Source: Planctomycetota bacterium (GTDB lineage Bacteria; Planctomycetota; UBA8742; UBA2392). From it: 64,000 bases of DNA. A program made the position numbers and the translations under genes. Under the pieces are notes generated by a model, which saw only the letters and a program-made list of their open reading frames with translations, was not told where the DNA came from and made no database searches. Shown here one piece after another: positions 19,611 to 29,858 of this stretch. The stretch spans positions 62,001 through 126,000 of the forward strand of contig JADLAK010000065.1 of assembly GCA_020848275.1 (NCBI GenBank), written 5' to 3'. Numbering within the stretch: position 1 is the stretch's first letter; every line of letters starts with the position of its first letter.

Positions 19611-20327
19611 GGCGCTGTATTCGCCCGAGCGCCAACGCCGGCGGATGCGCTGCACCTGCACCAGCATGCGAAAGCCGTCGCGAAGCAACCGCACCTTGCT
19701 GCCGGGAATCTCCGTCCAGTTCACGGGCACTTCGGCGACCTTGTGGCCGAGTTTGCGCGCGAGGTAAAGAATCTCGACGTCAAACGCGAAGCCGCTTTCG
19801 CGCGCCATGCCAAACAGCTTCGCTGCAACCCCGCCCTTGAAGAGTTTAAAACCGCACTGCGTGTCGCGGATGCCGCGCAACGCGCCCAGCCGCACCGCCC
19901 GGTTGAACCAGCGCCCGAGAAACCGTCGGATCGCGCTCGCGCGCACGATCGTTCCCTTGCCCTCGCGGCTGCCGATTGCGACATCCGCGCCCGCGGCCAG
20001 CGCGGCTTCCAGCCGCGCTAGTTCGTCCATGGTGGTCGCCCCATCGGCGTCGGCGAACAAGCGCAAATCGCCGGTGGCCGCAAGCATGCCGGCGCGAACG
20101 GCCGCGCCTTTGCCGCTGTTGCGATCGAGCGCCAGCAGCCGGACCTCTTTCACCAGAGAGGCGCGCTGCTGGACGACGGCCTGCGTGCCATCGCGCGAGC
20201 CGTCGTCGACGACGATGATCTCGAAGCTGCGGCCGGACTTCGTCAAGTACGCAATGGACGCGTCGAGAAACGCGGGCAGCCGCATCTCTTCGTTGAACGC
20301 GGGAATGACAAGCGAAAGATCGGGCAT
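19584..20327 (-). CDS. Family 2 glycosyltransferase, dolichyl-phosphate-glucose synthase-like
   Basis: LSLVIPAFNEE, IIVVDDGSRDGT, FADADGATT, GFKLFKG, VEVPVNWTEIPGSKV-type C-terminus. Confidence 0.9.
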   Translation of the reverse strand: MPDLSLVIPAFNEEMRLPAFLDASIAYLTKSGRSFEIIVVDDGSRDGTQAVVQQRASLVKEVRLLALDRNSGKGAAVRAGMLAATGDLRLFADADGATTMDELARLEAALAAGADVAIGSREGKGTIVRASAIRRFLGRWFNRAVRLGALRGIRDTQCGFKLFKGGVAAKLFGMARESGFAFDVEILYLARKLGHKVAEVPVNWTEIPGSKVRLLRDGFRMLVQVQRIRRRWRSGEYSAESEEPRAE

Positions 20328-20638
20328 CAGGCGGGAATATGAGTCGAGGCAGCGTCCACTTATAGGCCAAAGTTGGAAATCCTTGCCGGGGCTTGAGTTG
20401 ATCCCGGAAATCGGCCCGCGCCGAAGAGGGCCGACGCACTTGTGAAAATAGTTACCACTAATAGTTGCAGATACTTTACCAAGAAAAATAGTGAATAATA
20501 CCCTGCATTAGTTGGTATTTAACCAGTTTGATGGGATATATTTGCTCATACTTTAGGTTATTACCTACTAGATTACTAGGATATTAATTCGTTCTCTTAT
20601 TGTCATTCTCTCCTCTCACAAAGCTCCGAGGAACGACC

Positions 20639-23600
20639 GTGAACGACCTGCGCCGTGTTTTGAGGTTTGGTGCGTCAGTGGTGGTCGCAATCTTGGCGCT
20701 CGGCGCAATGGCGTCGCCGCTTGCCGCACAAGGCTCAGGCGGATACGTGCCCCCGCCGACGCCGCCGCCGCCGCCGGAGCCGCCCTTCCCCCCGGGTTAT
20801 GAGCTCCAGATGCGGCCGGGCTGGAAAGACCCTGTCGCGGGCGAAATCAAGCGCGCAGACAACCCGGGCAATGTTGTCTTTCAAATTGTTGTGTCACATA
20901 CCACTATGCCGCCGTCGCCTCCCGGCACGCTGGTCGACACCATTTCAGAAATCAAGTTTGCCAACATCGGCTCGGCAACTGCGACCGACATCGAAAGCTA
21001 CAAGCTGTGGACGGATACCAACGGCGACGGCGCGCCTGACAGCCAACTGGCTGTCTGCCCGCCCAGCAACCTGACTTTTGGCGGCCTCAACATTGCGGTG
21101 AACGCATCCTCCATACTGCACCTGATTGTCACCGCCGACGTTGCGCTGAAAGCGGTCAATCACCGGACGGTCCAGATTGAGATCAAGAAAGAGGACGTCA
21201 CGCTGTCGTCGCTGAAGGTCGAATACCCGGATTCCATTGCCAGCCAGGTCCATGAGGTCGCCGACGCACTGGCAACGCTCAACTTCAGCAATGGGCCGCA
21301 GGTAAGCGACGGCATCGTCCACCGCGGCGCAATGGCGGTCCCGGTGATGCAACTGCTTTTCGCAGCCGATGCTGATGGCCGGCCCGCGATCGTCCAATCG
21401 ATCGCGACCGTCGCCGCAGTCGGCAATACGGCGCAATATTCCGATATCGTGCGCATGCGCCTGTTCCGCGAAGTCGGGACGGCCAACGGGCTTGTGGACG
21501 GGCTGGACGTCCAGGTGGGCGGAGACGCGACAATCGCCGGGGGCTTCGACTATTTGTTCAGCGGGCTTGCCGTCAATCCTGTCGCCGCAGGCACAACGGC
21601 GACCTACCTGATCGTGGCGGACATCGCCGCGTCGGCCACAATCGGCGCCGTGGTCAAGTTCACGGTGCAGCGCGCCGCTGTCACCATTGACGGTTCCTGG
21701 AACGCGGCGGCTCCCATGCAGGTCACCGGCTCCAACCGCACGATCGCGAGCCTCTTCGCGCAGAGCCTCAATGTCGAGTCCACGCCCGCCGAGGCCACCG
21801 CAGGCGCGGCGCTGTCGACCATCGTCGTGAGGGCGCAGCTTGGCGACGGCTCGCCGGACACGGGCTTCTTTGGCCAGGTGACGGCCCTGGTTTTCAGCGG
21901 ACCCGTCGGCGTCTTCACGTCGACCAGCACCGTTTCCGTGCTGGCTGACGCCGGCGAGGCCACTTTCACCAACCTGTTCCTCACTACCTCGGGAACATAC
22001 CGCCTGCGGTTCGTTTCGGCGCCGGTCCCTTTCACCGCCGGTGCAGTCACGGATTTCTTCCAGGTTGTTGCGGCTGCACCCAGCCGGCTGTTCATTGCAA
22101 GTCAACCGCAAACTGGCCAAGTGGGCGCGGCTCTGCCGCCCCCGCCGGTCGTCCACGTGCTTGACGTTTATGGCAACGTTGCGACCTCTTTTGCCGGCAA
22201 CGTCAGCGCGATGCTGGTCAGCAATCCCGGCAGCTCCACGTTGACCGGCGGCGTGGTCGCCGCTGAAAATGGCGTGGCGACTTTCAGCAACCTGCAACTC
22301 AACCGCGTCGCCGCGGGTTACACACTCAGGTTTTCAGCCGCGTCGCTGATTGACTCTCCGGCCAGCTTGCCGTTCAGCGTGGCCATCGGCGATCCCGCAG
22401 CCATCGTGATCCTGCAGCAGCCGCAGAACACCACCGGCGGAGACGCGATGGTTATCGATCCACGGGTGCAAGTGGTGGATGTCGCCGGGAACGTCATTAC
22501 GTCCTACGGCGTCAACATTGATGTCGCCATTGCCAACAATCCCGGCAGCGGCACACTTTCGGGAACTGTCTCCAAGACGCCCGCCGCCGGCGAAGTGACG
22601 TTTTTCGGGCTGATCATCGACAAAGCCGGCCTCGGTTACACGCTTCATTTCACCAGCGGCGCGCTGATCGCCGTTTCCGGCTCTTTCGACGTCTATGTGG
22701 GTCCCGCGACGCGGCTTGGCGTCGTGCAGCAACCGGCAAACAGCACGGGCGGCATTGCGCTGCCCATGCAACCGGTAATCCACGTGCAGGACAACGGCGG
22801 CAACCTGATCGTGGGCGACACCACCAGCATAATCGAGGTGTCCATCACGGCGGGCTCGGGCGATGCCGGCGCAATGCTCTCCGGCGGCTTGATCGTGTCG
22901 GTGGCAGGGGGCGTCGCGAGCTTCTCCAACCTCGCCATCAACGTGGCGAGCGCCACGCCTTACACACTCACCTTCGTAACCACGACGCTGCCCGCCTATA
23001 CGCCGACCACGTCGGCTTCCTTCATCATCAGTGTCGGGCCCGCCGCGCGCGTAGGCCTGGTGACCCAACCGGGCCTCGCGACCATGGCTGTGCCGTTTGT
23101 GCAGCAGCCCGTCGCACAGATCCAGGACTTCGGCGGAAACCTGATTGCGGGCAGCAGCGCGTTGGTGACCGCGATGTTGTCAGTGAGTCCCCCGGGTGCG
23201 GCGCTGCAGGGCACGGCGACGACAAGCGCAACGGGTGGCGTCGCAAGCTTCGCCGGCCTGTCGGTCACTAGTCCCGGTCTCGGGTTTGTGCTGCTGTTCG
23301 AGTCACCCGGTCTCGTGCCGATTTCTTCAACTCCGTTCAATATCGCCAGCACCGCGACCAAACTTGCCGTCGTCGTGCAGCCGGGCACAGCCGTCATCGA
23401 CGTGTCTCTTGGCATTCAACCGGCTGTCGAGGTGCAGGACGCACTCGGCGTCGTGGTTTCCGCGGACAACTTCACCACCGTCACGGCGGAAATCGTGCCG
23501 GGAACCGGCGGCGGCGGCGCGGCGCTCACGGGCGATACGACCGTGGTTGTGGTCAACGGCCGCGCGACTTTCACAAACCTGGGGATCAGCTTGCAGGGCC

Positions 23601-24166
23601 TGGGCTACCAACTGCGCTTCACTTGTTTCCCGGCGCTGACGCTGGCGAACTCGACAAACTTCAATGTCGTGGGCGCCGCGGCAAGGCTTATGATCGTCCG
23701 CCAGCCCCTTGGCGCGTCCGCGGGCGAGCCGCTGGCCGCTCAGCCGAAGATCGTCATCGTCGACAGCAATAACTTGCCGGTGTTCGACGACAACACCACG
23801 GTCATCACGGCCTCGATTACGCCGGGGACCGGCAGCACATCGGCGAGCCTGTCGGGAACGTTGTCGATGACGACCGTCGCCGGCGTGGCGGACTTCACCG
23901 ACCTGCGCATCGACTGGCCCGGCATGAGCTACAGGCTCAGCTTCGGCGCTGTGCCGGTTGTCCAGCAGGCGGTGTCCTCAAGCTTCAGCATCACCGGCAG
24001 CGCACCTGCCGATGATGACGGCGGCCCAGCGAGCGTCGGCGGTGGCGGCGGCTGCTCGTCCTGTGGCGGCGGCGCACCGTGGCTGCTGGCGGCGGTCCTG
24101 GGACTGCTGGCCCTGCTCGGGATCGCCCGGCGGCGCGCGAGCTACAACGCTGTTTCAGAACCCTGA
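20639..24166 (+). CDS. Large secreted surface protein with seven tandem beta-sandwich-like repeats and a Cys-containing CTERM-like tail
   Basis: GTG at 20639 after GAGGA; signal peptide; seven copies of xxxLxVxxQPxxxxxGxxxxxxPxVxVxDxxGN; tail GGGGGCSSCGGGAPWLLAAVLGLLALLGIARRR. Confidence 0.85.
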   Translation: MNDLRRVLRFGASVVVAILALGAMASPLAAQGSGGYVPPPTPPPPPEPPFPPGYELQMRPGWKDPVAGEIKRADNPGNVVFQIVVSHTTMPPSPPGTLVDTISEIKFANIGSATATDIESYKLWTDTNGDGAPDSQLAVCPPSNLTFGGLNIAVNASSILHLIVTADVALKAVNHRTVQIEIKKEDVTLSSLKVEYPDSIASQVHEVADALATLNFSNGPQVSDGIVHRGAMAVPVMQLLFAADADGRPAIVQSIATVAAVGNTAQYSDIVRMRLFREVGTANGLVDGLDVQVGGDATIAGGFDYLFSGLAVNPVAAGTTATYLIVADIAASATIGAVVKFTVQRAAVTIDGSWNAAAPMQVTGSNRTIASLFAQSLNVESTPAEATAGAALSTIVVRAQLGDGSPDTGFFGQVTALVFSGPVGVFTSTSTVSVLADAGEATFTNLFLTTSGTYRLRFVSAPVPFTAGAVTDFFQVVAAAPSRLFIASQPQTGQVGAALPPPPVVHVLDVYGNVATSFAGNVSAMLVSNPGSSTLTGGVVAAENGVATFSNLQLNRVAAGYTLRFSAASLIDSPASLPFSVAIGDPAAIVILQQPQNTTGGDAMVIDPRVQVVDVAGNVITSYGVNIDVAIANNPGSGTLSGTVSKTPAAGEVTFFGLIIDKAGLGYTLHFTSGALIAVSGSFDVYVGPATRLGVVQQPANSTGGIALPMQPVIHVQDNGGNLIVGDTTSIIEVSITAGSGDAGAMLSGGLIVSVAGGVASFSNLAINVASATPYTLTFVTTTLPAYTPTTSASFIISVGPAARVGLVTQPGLATMAVPFVQQPVAQIQDFGGNLIAGSSALVTAMLSVSPPGAALQGTATTSATGGVASFAGLSVTSPGLGFVLLFESPGLVPISSTPFNIASTATKLAVVVQPGTAVIDVSLGIQPAVEVQDALGVVVSADNFTTVTAEIVPGTGGGGAALTGDTTVVVVNGRATFTNLGISLQGLGYQLRFTCFPALTLANSTNFNVVGAAARLMIVRQPLGASAGEPLAAQPKIVIVDSNNLPVFDDNTTVITASITPGTGSTSASLSGTLSMTTVAGVADFTDLRIDWPGMSYRLSFGAVPVVQQAVSSSFSITGSAPADDDGGPASVGGGGGCSSCGGGAPWLLAAVLGLLALLGIARRRASYNAVSEP

Positions 24167-24296
24167 GCGAGGCTATTTTCGCGCGCCGAGCGAGCAGATC
24201 AAGAAACCCGACCGAGCCGTATCCCCAGCGATACGGCGCACAGAGATGCGACGCTCGCCGCCGAAAAGAGCCCGCGAGAGGGTTTTGAATCAGCGT
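24147..24296 (+). ncRNA. Structured dispersed element, copy A
   Basis: 18-bp closing stem ACGCTGTTTCAGAACCCT/AGGGTTTTGAATCAGCGT, inner stem 24183-24192/24252-24261, apical hairpin GCCGTAT/ATACGGC; conserved AGCAGATCAAGAA and GAGATGCGA. Confidence 0.65.
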
Positions 24297-24300
24297 CTAA

Positions 24301-24420
24301 GAGCATGTTCAAGAAGCCGCTCGCCAGAAACTGCTTGCGGCGAGCTTCGCTGGACGGCGTTCGCCTCGCCGCAGTGGCTGCTATTCGCTCTCCGTCGCGT
24401 GTAGTGTTAGAGCATTTCCA
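24301..24420 (-). repeat. Possible degenerate inverted copy of the same structured element (A2)
   Basis: Reverse complement GGCGAACGCCGTCCAGCGAAGCTCGCCGCAAGCAG resembles copy C GGTGACGCCGGGATGCGAAGGCCGCCGCAAGCAG; 8-bp stem GCGGCGAG/CTCGCCGC. Confidence 0.4.
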
Positions 24421-24459
24421 GAAAAGCGATAAGATCGGGCCATCCTTGAGGAGTCGCCC

Positions 24460-27400
24460 ATGCTTCACGCTCGCCGCGGGGTGCTGGTCATGGCCGCGTT
24501 TTTTTCATTTCTGGCCGCGCTTGGCGTCACGCCCACGAGCGGGCAGGAGGTGGAAACGCCGCCTGAAGCACCCGCCGAAAAACCTGCCGATGTCGTGGGC
24601 GAGTTGCGGCCGTTCCTCAAGGCCGAGCCCGCCGCCGAAGATTGCAAGGCGCTCGCCACTAAGGCTGCCGAAGGCGACGAAGAAGCGAAGAAAGCTGTGC
24701 TGGCCGCGCGCCTGACGTATGTAAGCGCGCTCTGCGAGGTGTCGGGCAAATACAAGCGGCCCTCGCGCGAACTCGCCCATGAATGCCTGCGCCAGGATGT
24801 CCAGTGGGTGCGCGCAATGCAGGACTTCGAGGCGCTGCTGCTTGGACCGGACTGCGACGCCGTGTTCGCGGCCTACCAGGCGCTCAAGCCGCGCTTTCGC
24901 CACGCAGGCGCGGCGCTGGCCAAGGTCGTCCACCACGCCTGGCGTTGCGGAAACCTCGAGGCGATGGCCGCCGCAGCCAGGCTCGAGCCGGGCGACTACT
25001 GGGTGAAGGTCGCCCTGGCCTACACCGGCGTCAACATCGCCCCAAAGGAAGCCGTCGAAATCCTGCTGGAGGCGGCGCCCAACGTTATCGCGTTTGCCAA
25101 GTTCGCGCTCGAGTTCGAGCCCTCGCAATTTGCGCCCGCCAACAAGCGGCCGCCGGTCTCGACGGGCGACTCGAATTTCGCGAACTACCAGGAGTGCTTC
25201 TCGAACACTGTCCTGAACTGGATATGGGACCTGCCCTTTGAGTGGTACACCAAGCGGTTTACGGAGCACATGGGAGCGCTGGCGCTCAACGCCGACGACG
25301 CCGAATACGTCCGGGAACTCGAGAAGCGCCTGGCCAAGGCCCTGGGCAAAGCTGAGCCGTCCACGCAGGCCACGTTGCTCAAGGGTTTCAACGCCATCGC
25401 CATCACCGCCGTAGGCCCCCAGCCCAAGCGCGAGTGGTTCGAATGGGCTGAAATCGCGTCCTTCTGCGGCGGCCCTGCAATGGCCGGCTTCGGCCTCTAC
25501 AGCACACCGCCTTATTGCGACGCCCACGACGATCGCACAGCGGGCGCGGTTGTGTCGTACATGTCGGAGCCGGGCATCGGCTACCTGCAACGGGTGGTGC
25601 TGTCATTTGGCGTGCGCGCGGGCGATGACGTGCTGGCGCTGCTGGCGCCGCGCGCGGTGATCGTGCTGGACGAAGACAGTCTCGACGCCTACCGCAACAT
25701 CGCGCGGTCGTTTATGCGTTTTGGCGAAAGCTACAAGAAGCAACTGCGCGCCTACGCGACGGCGCTGGAGGCCACGAAGGTCGCCGATCTCGTCGAGATC
25801 GCCCGCATCATCACCGCCGGCAAATGGGAGGAACTCGATAAGCGCAAGGGCGCGCGCATTTCATTGACGCCCTCGCAAAAGGGATCACTGCTGGCGGCCT
25901 TTGCCGACGAGCGCGAAGTGAGAGCCGCGGGCGGCCTCGAACACCTTTACTACGCCGACCGCGCGGTTTTCTGCGACGGCTGCCGCCGTGTGCACCAGGC
26001 CCTTGGCGCGCACATCGAACTGCTGAAGCTCGTCGCCAACAGCAAGGACGTTTGCGCGCGCAACACGGCGTTTTTCCGCTTTGCGGATTTCCGCCGCCGC
26101 AACTTCGCGCCCGCCGCGTGGCCGCGCCTCGACGGGATGCTGAAAGTGCTGGATAAAGACGGCGGCACCGCATTGCGTGACTTCCTCGCGGGTTTTGAAG
26201 CGGGCGACGAGTCCGTGTGCCTGCTTGAGACCGGGCGCCTGGCCCTGGCCGAGGCGGGCAAGCCGATCGATTCGCGCCTGCGCCGGCTGCTCTCCGACGG
26301 CGCGAACCGTTGGGGCGGCCTTGCGCCGGGACTGGCCGCCGCCGCGGCCTTTGCCGACCGCGATTATGTCTCGCGCGTAAACCTCATGCGCCAGGCGGAG
26401 GCGCTTGCGCCGACGGATTTCGACGTGCACTACCATTACGGCCCGCGCGATCAGGACATCGGGACCTTCAGCGGTGCGAACTGGGAGGTCGTAGCCCGCA
26501 TCACCATGCGCATGCTTCTGCTGCGGCCGTTTTGCATGGAGTCCATCGCCTATGCCACGACATTTGTGATGCGCCGCGGCGTGGGGCTTGCGCTTCCGAT
26601 CGCGCTGTATTCGATCAGCATCCATCGCTGCATGGCGTTGCTATCACATTGGCGCGCCGTGACGCCGGCGCAGTACGCCCTGTACAAGATGCTGAACGTG
26701 CTTGGCTTCATGCGTCGCATGAGCGTGGTGTCGGCGCCCATCGCAAGCGACAGCCGAGAGGCGGACATCCGGAAGTTCGTGTCGACGGTGGCTTATGGCG
26801 AAAACCGCTGGTGGCCGATCGCCTGGCTGGCGCTGTTTGGCTGCCGCGTTTTCAACGGCGACCTCGCGGCGGTCGAGTACTGCAACACGCTGGACATGAA
26901 CGACGTGAACAACCTGCTGAATGCCGCGATGCAGACCTGTAATCTTTCGCCCAAGCGCGCCATCGACTGGGTAGTGAAGGCCGACGACCTCGGCGTCAGC
27001 GGTTACGGACGCTTTGTCGGCACCCAAACCCTGTGTTTTGCGCACGGCAAGCAAGGCCAGATGTCGAGCGTGCTGGAGCGTTACAAGGAAATGCGCGGCG
27101 GGCGCAACGGCCGACCGGAGTACCTCGACCTCTACCTGCTGTCGGGGATTCTGGCCGGCAACAAGCACGAGACGCTGCCCAAGGCCATCGAGGCAGTCTC
27201 GAAGTTCGAGCTGAGCAAGGGCGGCGAATTTTCCTTCGTGTGGCGGCGCGCGCACATGGCGGCGGGCCTTCACGACAAACTGGCCGACATTCCCAACATC
27301 GCGGTCGACCGTGCACCCGAATATTCGGGCAATTTCGAGTATTCGCGCCTGTTTCATGAGGCGCGCGCGCTTCTGGACAAAGGCGACTTCGACGAACTGG

Positions 27401-27957
27401 CCGCGCGCACCGCGCCCTACGTCGAGCTCAACGTCGAGGACGGCATGGGCGTCTACCTCGACGCCGCGCTGTTACGGGCTTTGGCGGCCAAAGAAGCGGG
27501 GGCGGACTTCGGCTGGAAGGAAGGCTCGCGCAGCATCAAGGTCGTCGATGAAAAGTTCGTCGCATTCTTCGACGCCACCGACCGCTACATCGACAATTCA
27601 CTGCTTCGCATCCTTGCCGGCACGCGTACCGTCGACCAGCTTGCGCTTATGAACGAGCTGCACCGGGAAGGCGCGTTTGACGGCTTCCTTTGGCAGGGGC
27701 TGGCGTTCTCCGAGCGCCCCAAGGCCCATTGCGGCAGCGGGGTCGCAAGCGTCGATGAGATGTCCGCCCACGACGCTTACGTTCACGCCCTGCTGCTGTA
27801 CCTGATCGGCGACAACAACCAGGGCAAGGCGTGGGTCGATTACTGCCTGTCTTTCAACCAGCGCGGCAGCCACGAATACCACGTCATCCAATGGCTGCTG
27901 GAGAACCGCTTCCGGGAGAAAAAGGAAGAAAAGAAGGAAGACGAGAAGGACGGCTGA
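24460..27957 (+). CDS. Giant secreted helical-repeat protein of unknown function
   Basis: Signal-like N-terminus MLHARRGVLVMAAFFSFLAALGVTP; long helical coding frame. Confidence 0.82.
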   Translation: MLHARRGVLVMAAFFSFLAALGVTPTSGQEVETPPEAPAEKPADVVGELRPFLKAEPAAEDCKALATKAAEGDEEAKKAVLAARLTYVSALCEVSGKYKRPSRELAHECLRQDVQWVRAMQDFEALLLGPDCDAVFAAYQALKPRFRHAGAALAKVVHHAWRCGNLEAMAAAARLEPGDYWVKVALAYTGVNIAPKEAVEILLEAAPNVIAFAKFALEFEPSQFAPANKRPPVSTGDSNFANYQECFSNTVLNWIWDLPFEWYTKRFTEHMGALALNADDAEYVRELEKRLAKALGKAEPSTQATLLKGFNAIAITAVGPQPKREWFEWAEIASFCGGPAMAGFGLYSTPPYCDAHDDRTAGAVVSYMSEPGIGYLQRVVLSFGVRAGDDVLALLAPRAVIVLDEDSLDAYRNIARSFMRFGESYKKQLRAYATALEATKVADLVEIARIITAGKWEELDKRKGARISLTPSQKGSLLAAFADEREVRAAGGLEHLYYADRAVFCDGCRRVHQALGAHIELLKLVANSKDVCARNTAFFRFADFRRRNFAPAAWPRLDGMLKVLDKDGGTALRDFLAGFEAGDESVCLLETGRLALAEAGKPIDSRLRRLLSDGANRWGGLAPGLAAAAAFADRDYVSRVNLMRQAEALAPTDFDVHYHYGPRDQDIGTFSGANWEVVARITMRMLLLRPFCMESIAYATTFVMRRGVGLALPIALYSISIHRCMALLSHWRAVTPAQYALYKMLNVLGFMRRMSVVSAPIASDSREADIRKFVSTVAYGENRWWPIAWLALFGCRVFNGDLAAVEYCNTLDMNDVNNLLNAAMQTCNLSPKRAIDWVVKADDLGVSGYGRFVGTQTLCFAHGKQGQMSSVLERYKEMRGGRNGRPEYLDLYLLSGILAGNKHETLPKAIEAVSKFELSKGGEFSFVWRRAHMAAGLHDKLADIPNIAVDRAPEYSGNFEYSRLFHEARALLDKGDFDELAARTAPYVELNVEDGMGVYLDAALLRALAAKEAGADFGWKEGSRSIKVVDEKFVAFFDATDRYIDNSLLRILAGTRTVDQLALMNELHREGAFDGFLWQGLAFSERPKAHCGSGVASVDEMSAHDAYVHALLLYLIGDNNQGKAWVDYCLSFNQRGSHEYHVIQWLLENRFREKKEEKKEDEKDG

Positions 27958-27997
27958 TCAAAACTGATTCCCCGGGCGAATTAGGTATAACGCTTGC

Positions 27998-29578
27998 GTG
28001 CACTTCGAGCCCTACGATTACGCGCGTGTCGCGACGTCCAATGACCTGGGCGTGCGCTACATCGCTGATTTCCCGCGCGTCGAATCGTTCTACGCCTCCG
28101 ACTACGCCTCGCCCCAGGCGCTGAGCACCCACGCGCTGAAGCTGCTCAACCGCACCTGGCGCTCGCGCTACGACCGCAACGCCACCGCGGATTTGCTCGA
28201 CGCCTATGCGCGCGGCCACGGCGCGCCGGCACCGGTGCTCGAAAACATCGCGCGCCTGCGCGACAAGACCACCGTTTGCGTGATGACCGGCCAGCAGGCG
28301 GGCCTTGGCGGCGGCCCGCTCTTCTTCCTCTACAAGGCCGTGACCGCCATTCGGCTGGCCGACGAACTCGAACGCGTCGGCGGCGTGCCCGTCGTGCCGG
28401 TATTCTGGAACGCCAGCGACGACAGCGACATCGAGGAGGTCAACCGCTTCCGCAGCATCGCCGACGGCAAGCTCCAGCGCTTCCGCTTCAACCTCGAGTC
28501 CGGACGCCGCCCCGTGCGCGACGTGCGGCTGCCCGAACGCAAAGATCCGCAGTGGGAAAAACTATTCGCGCTTTTACCCGAGGGCCCCGGCAAATCACGC
28601 GCGCGGCTGTGGCTTGAACACGCCGCGGGGCAGGATTTCGGCAGCGCATTCACCGAGCTGGTCCTCGATCTGCTCAGCGCGCGCGGGCTTGTGGTGGTTG
28701 AGCCCAAGGCGCTTACGTCGCACCCGGACTGGAAGCGCATCCTGGCGCTGGAGATTGACCAGCGCGACGTGCATCGCCTTGCCATGCGCCGCGTTTCCGA
28801 CCGCCTCGAGTCGATGGGGTTTTCCGCGGGCGTACCCGTAACCAACCAGGTCAACCTGTTCCAGGTTGTCGATGGCGAACGCCGCCGCATCGTCAGCGAG
28901 GGAACGAAGCTCGTGGTGGACGGCGTGCACGGGACAACGACGAAATCGGCGCTGATTGCGGCGTTGCGCAAGGACCCTGCAGCCTTCACACCCAACGTGC
29001 TGCTGCGGCCGGTGGTGCAAAACGCGATCTTCCCGACCGTGGCGTATGTCGGCGGCCCTGCGGAGATCGCCTACCACGCGGTGCTCAAGCCATTGCACCG
29101 ATCGGCGGAGGTCTTCATGCCGGCGCTGTTCCCGCGCATGTCGATCACGCTGCTCGAAAAGGGCGATCCCTTCAGCGAGGTGTTGGCGTTCCGCTCAAAG
29201 CTGAAGTGGCGGCAAACCGAGGCGGACATCCTGTTCGCATCGGCTGAAAACCATTTGCACGCTGATTTTGCGCAACTGCGCGCCGACCTGCAGGGCCTGG
29301 CGCGGCCGATGGAGGCAGAACTCGCAAAGTTTGAAAAGCGCAGTTCGCGCTCGGTGGCAAGCGTGCGCCACAAGGTCCAGCATGAGCCTCTGGATATCTC
29401 CAAGGGCGGGCGCGAGATGCAAGCACTGCTGGCACGGTACTTTCCGGATGGCAACGCCCAGGAACGCGAACTCACCTTTGCGGGCGAATACGCACGGCGC
29501 GGCGACTCATTAATAGAGGTTCCGTTCCAACACCCGAACATCTTTGATTTTAGGCACTTCGCGGTGAAGCCAACGTGA
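27998..29578 (+). CDS. bshC: Bacillithiol biosynthesis cysteine-adding enzyme BshC
   Basis: VCVMTGQQAGLGGGPLFFLYKAVTAIRLA...VFWNASDDSDIEEVN; GTG start. Confidence 0.93.
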   Translation: MHFEPYDYARVATSNDLGVRYIADFPRVESFYASDYASPQALSTHALKLLNRTWRSRYDRNATADLLDAYARGHGAPAPVLENIARLRDKTTVCVMTGQQAGLGGGPLFFLYKAVTAIRLADELERVGGVPVVPVFWNASDDSDIEEVNRFRSIADGKLQRFRFNLESGRRPVRDVRLPERKDPQWEKLFALLPEGPGKSRARLWLEHAAGQDFGSAFTELVLDLLSARGLVVVEPKALTSHPDWKRILALEIDQRDVHRLAMRRVSDRLESMGFSAGVPVTNQVNLFQVVDGERRRIVSEGTKLVVDGVHGTTTKSALIAALRKDPAAFTPNVLLRPVVQNAIFPTVAYVGGPAEIAYHAVLKPLHRSAEVFMPALFPRMSITLLEKGDPFSEVLAFRSKLKWRQTEADILFASAENHLHADFAQLRADLQGLARPMEAELAKFEKRSSRSVASVRHKVQHEPLDISKGGREMQALLARYFPDGNAQERELTFAGEYARRGDSLIEVPFQHPNIFDFRHFAVKPT

Positions 29579-29858
29579 TCGTCACAGTTGCATCCCTAAT
29601 GTGGCTAAAGCCTTGCATCCATGCGGGGCGGGCGTACGGTGGGAACTCTTAAACTGACAGAAATCGTGAAGATTATTAGTCACGGGGCGAACCTTGGCCG
29701 CTAAGGCCCGTTTGGAATTCGAGTAATACCCGAAATCCGGCCTAATTGGCCCGAAAGTTTTTCCGCGGTTCGCCGCGAGGAATGTTCGACTGACGCGCGC
29801 AGTGATCCCGGGGAAGACCTGCACGCACCAGCGGACAAGGAATACGAAGGAGGGGGTC

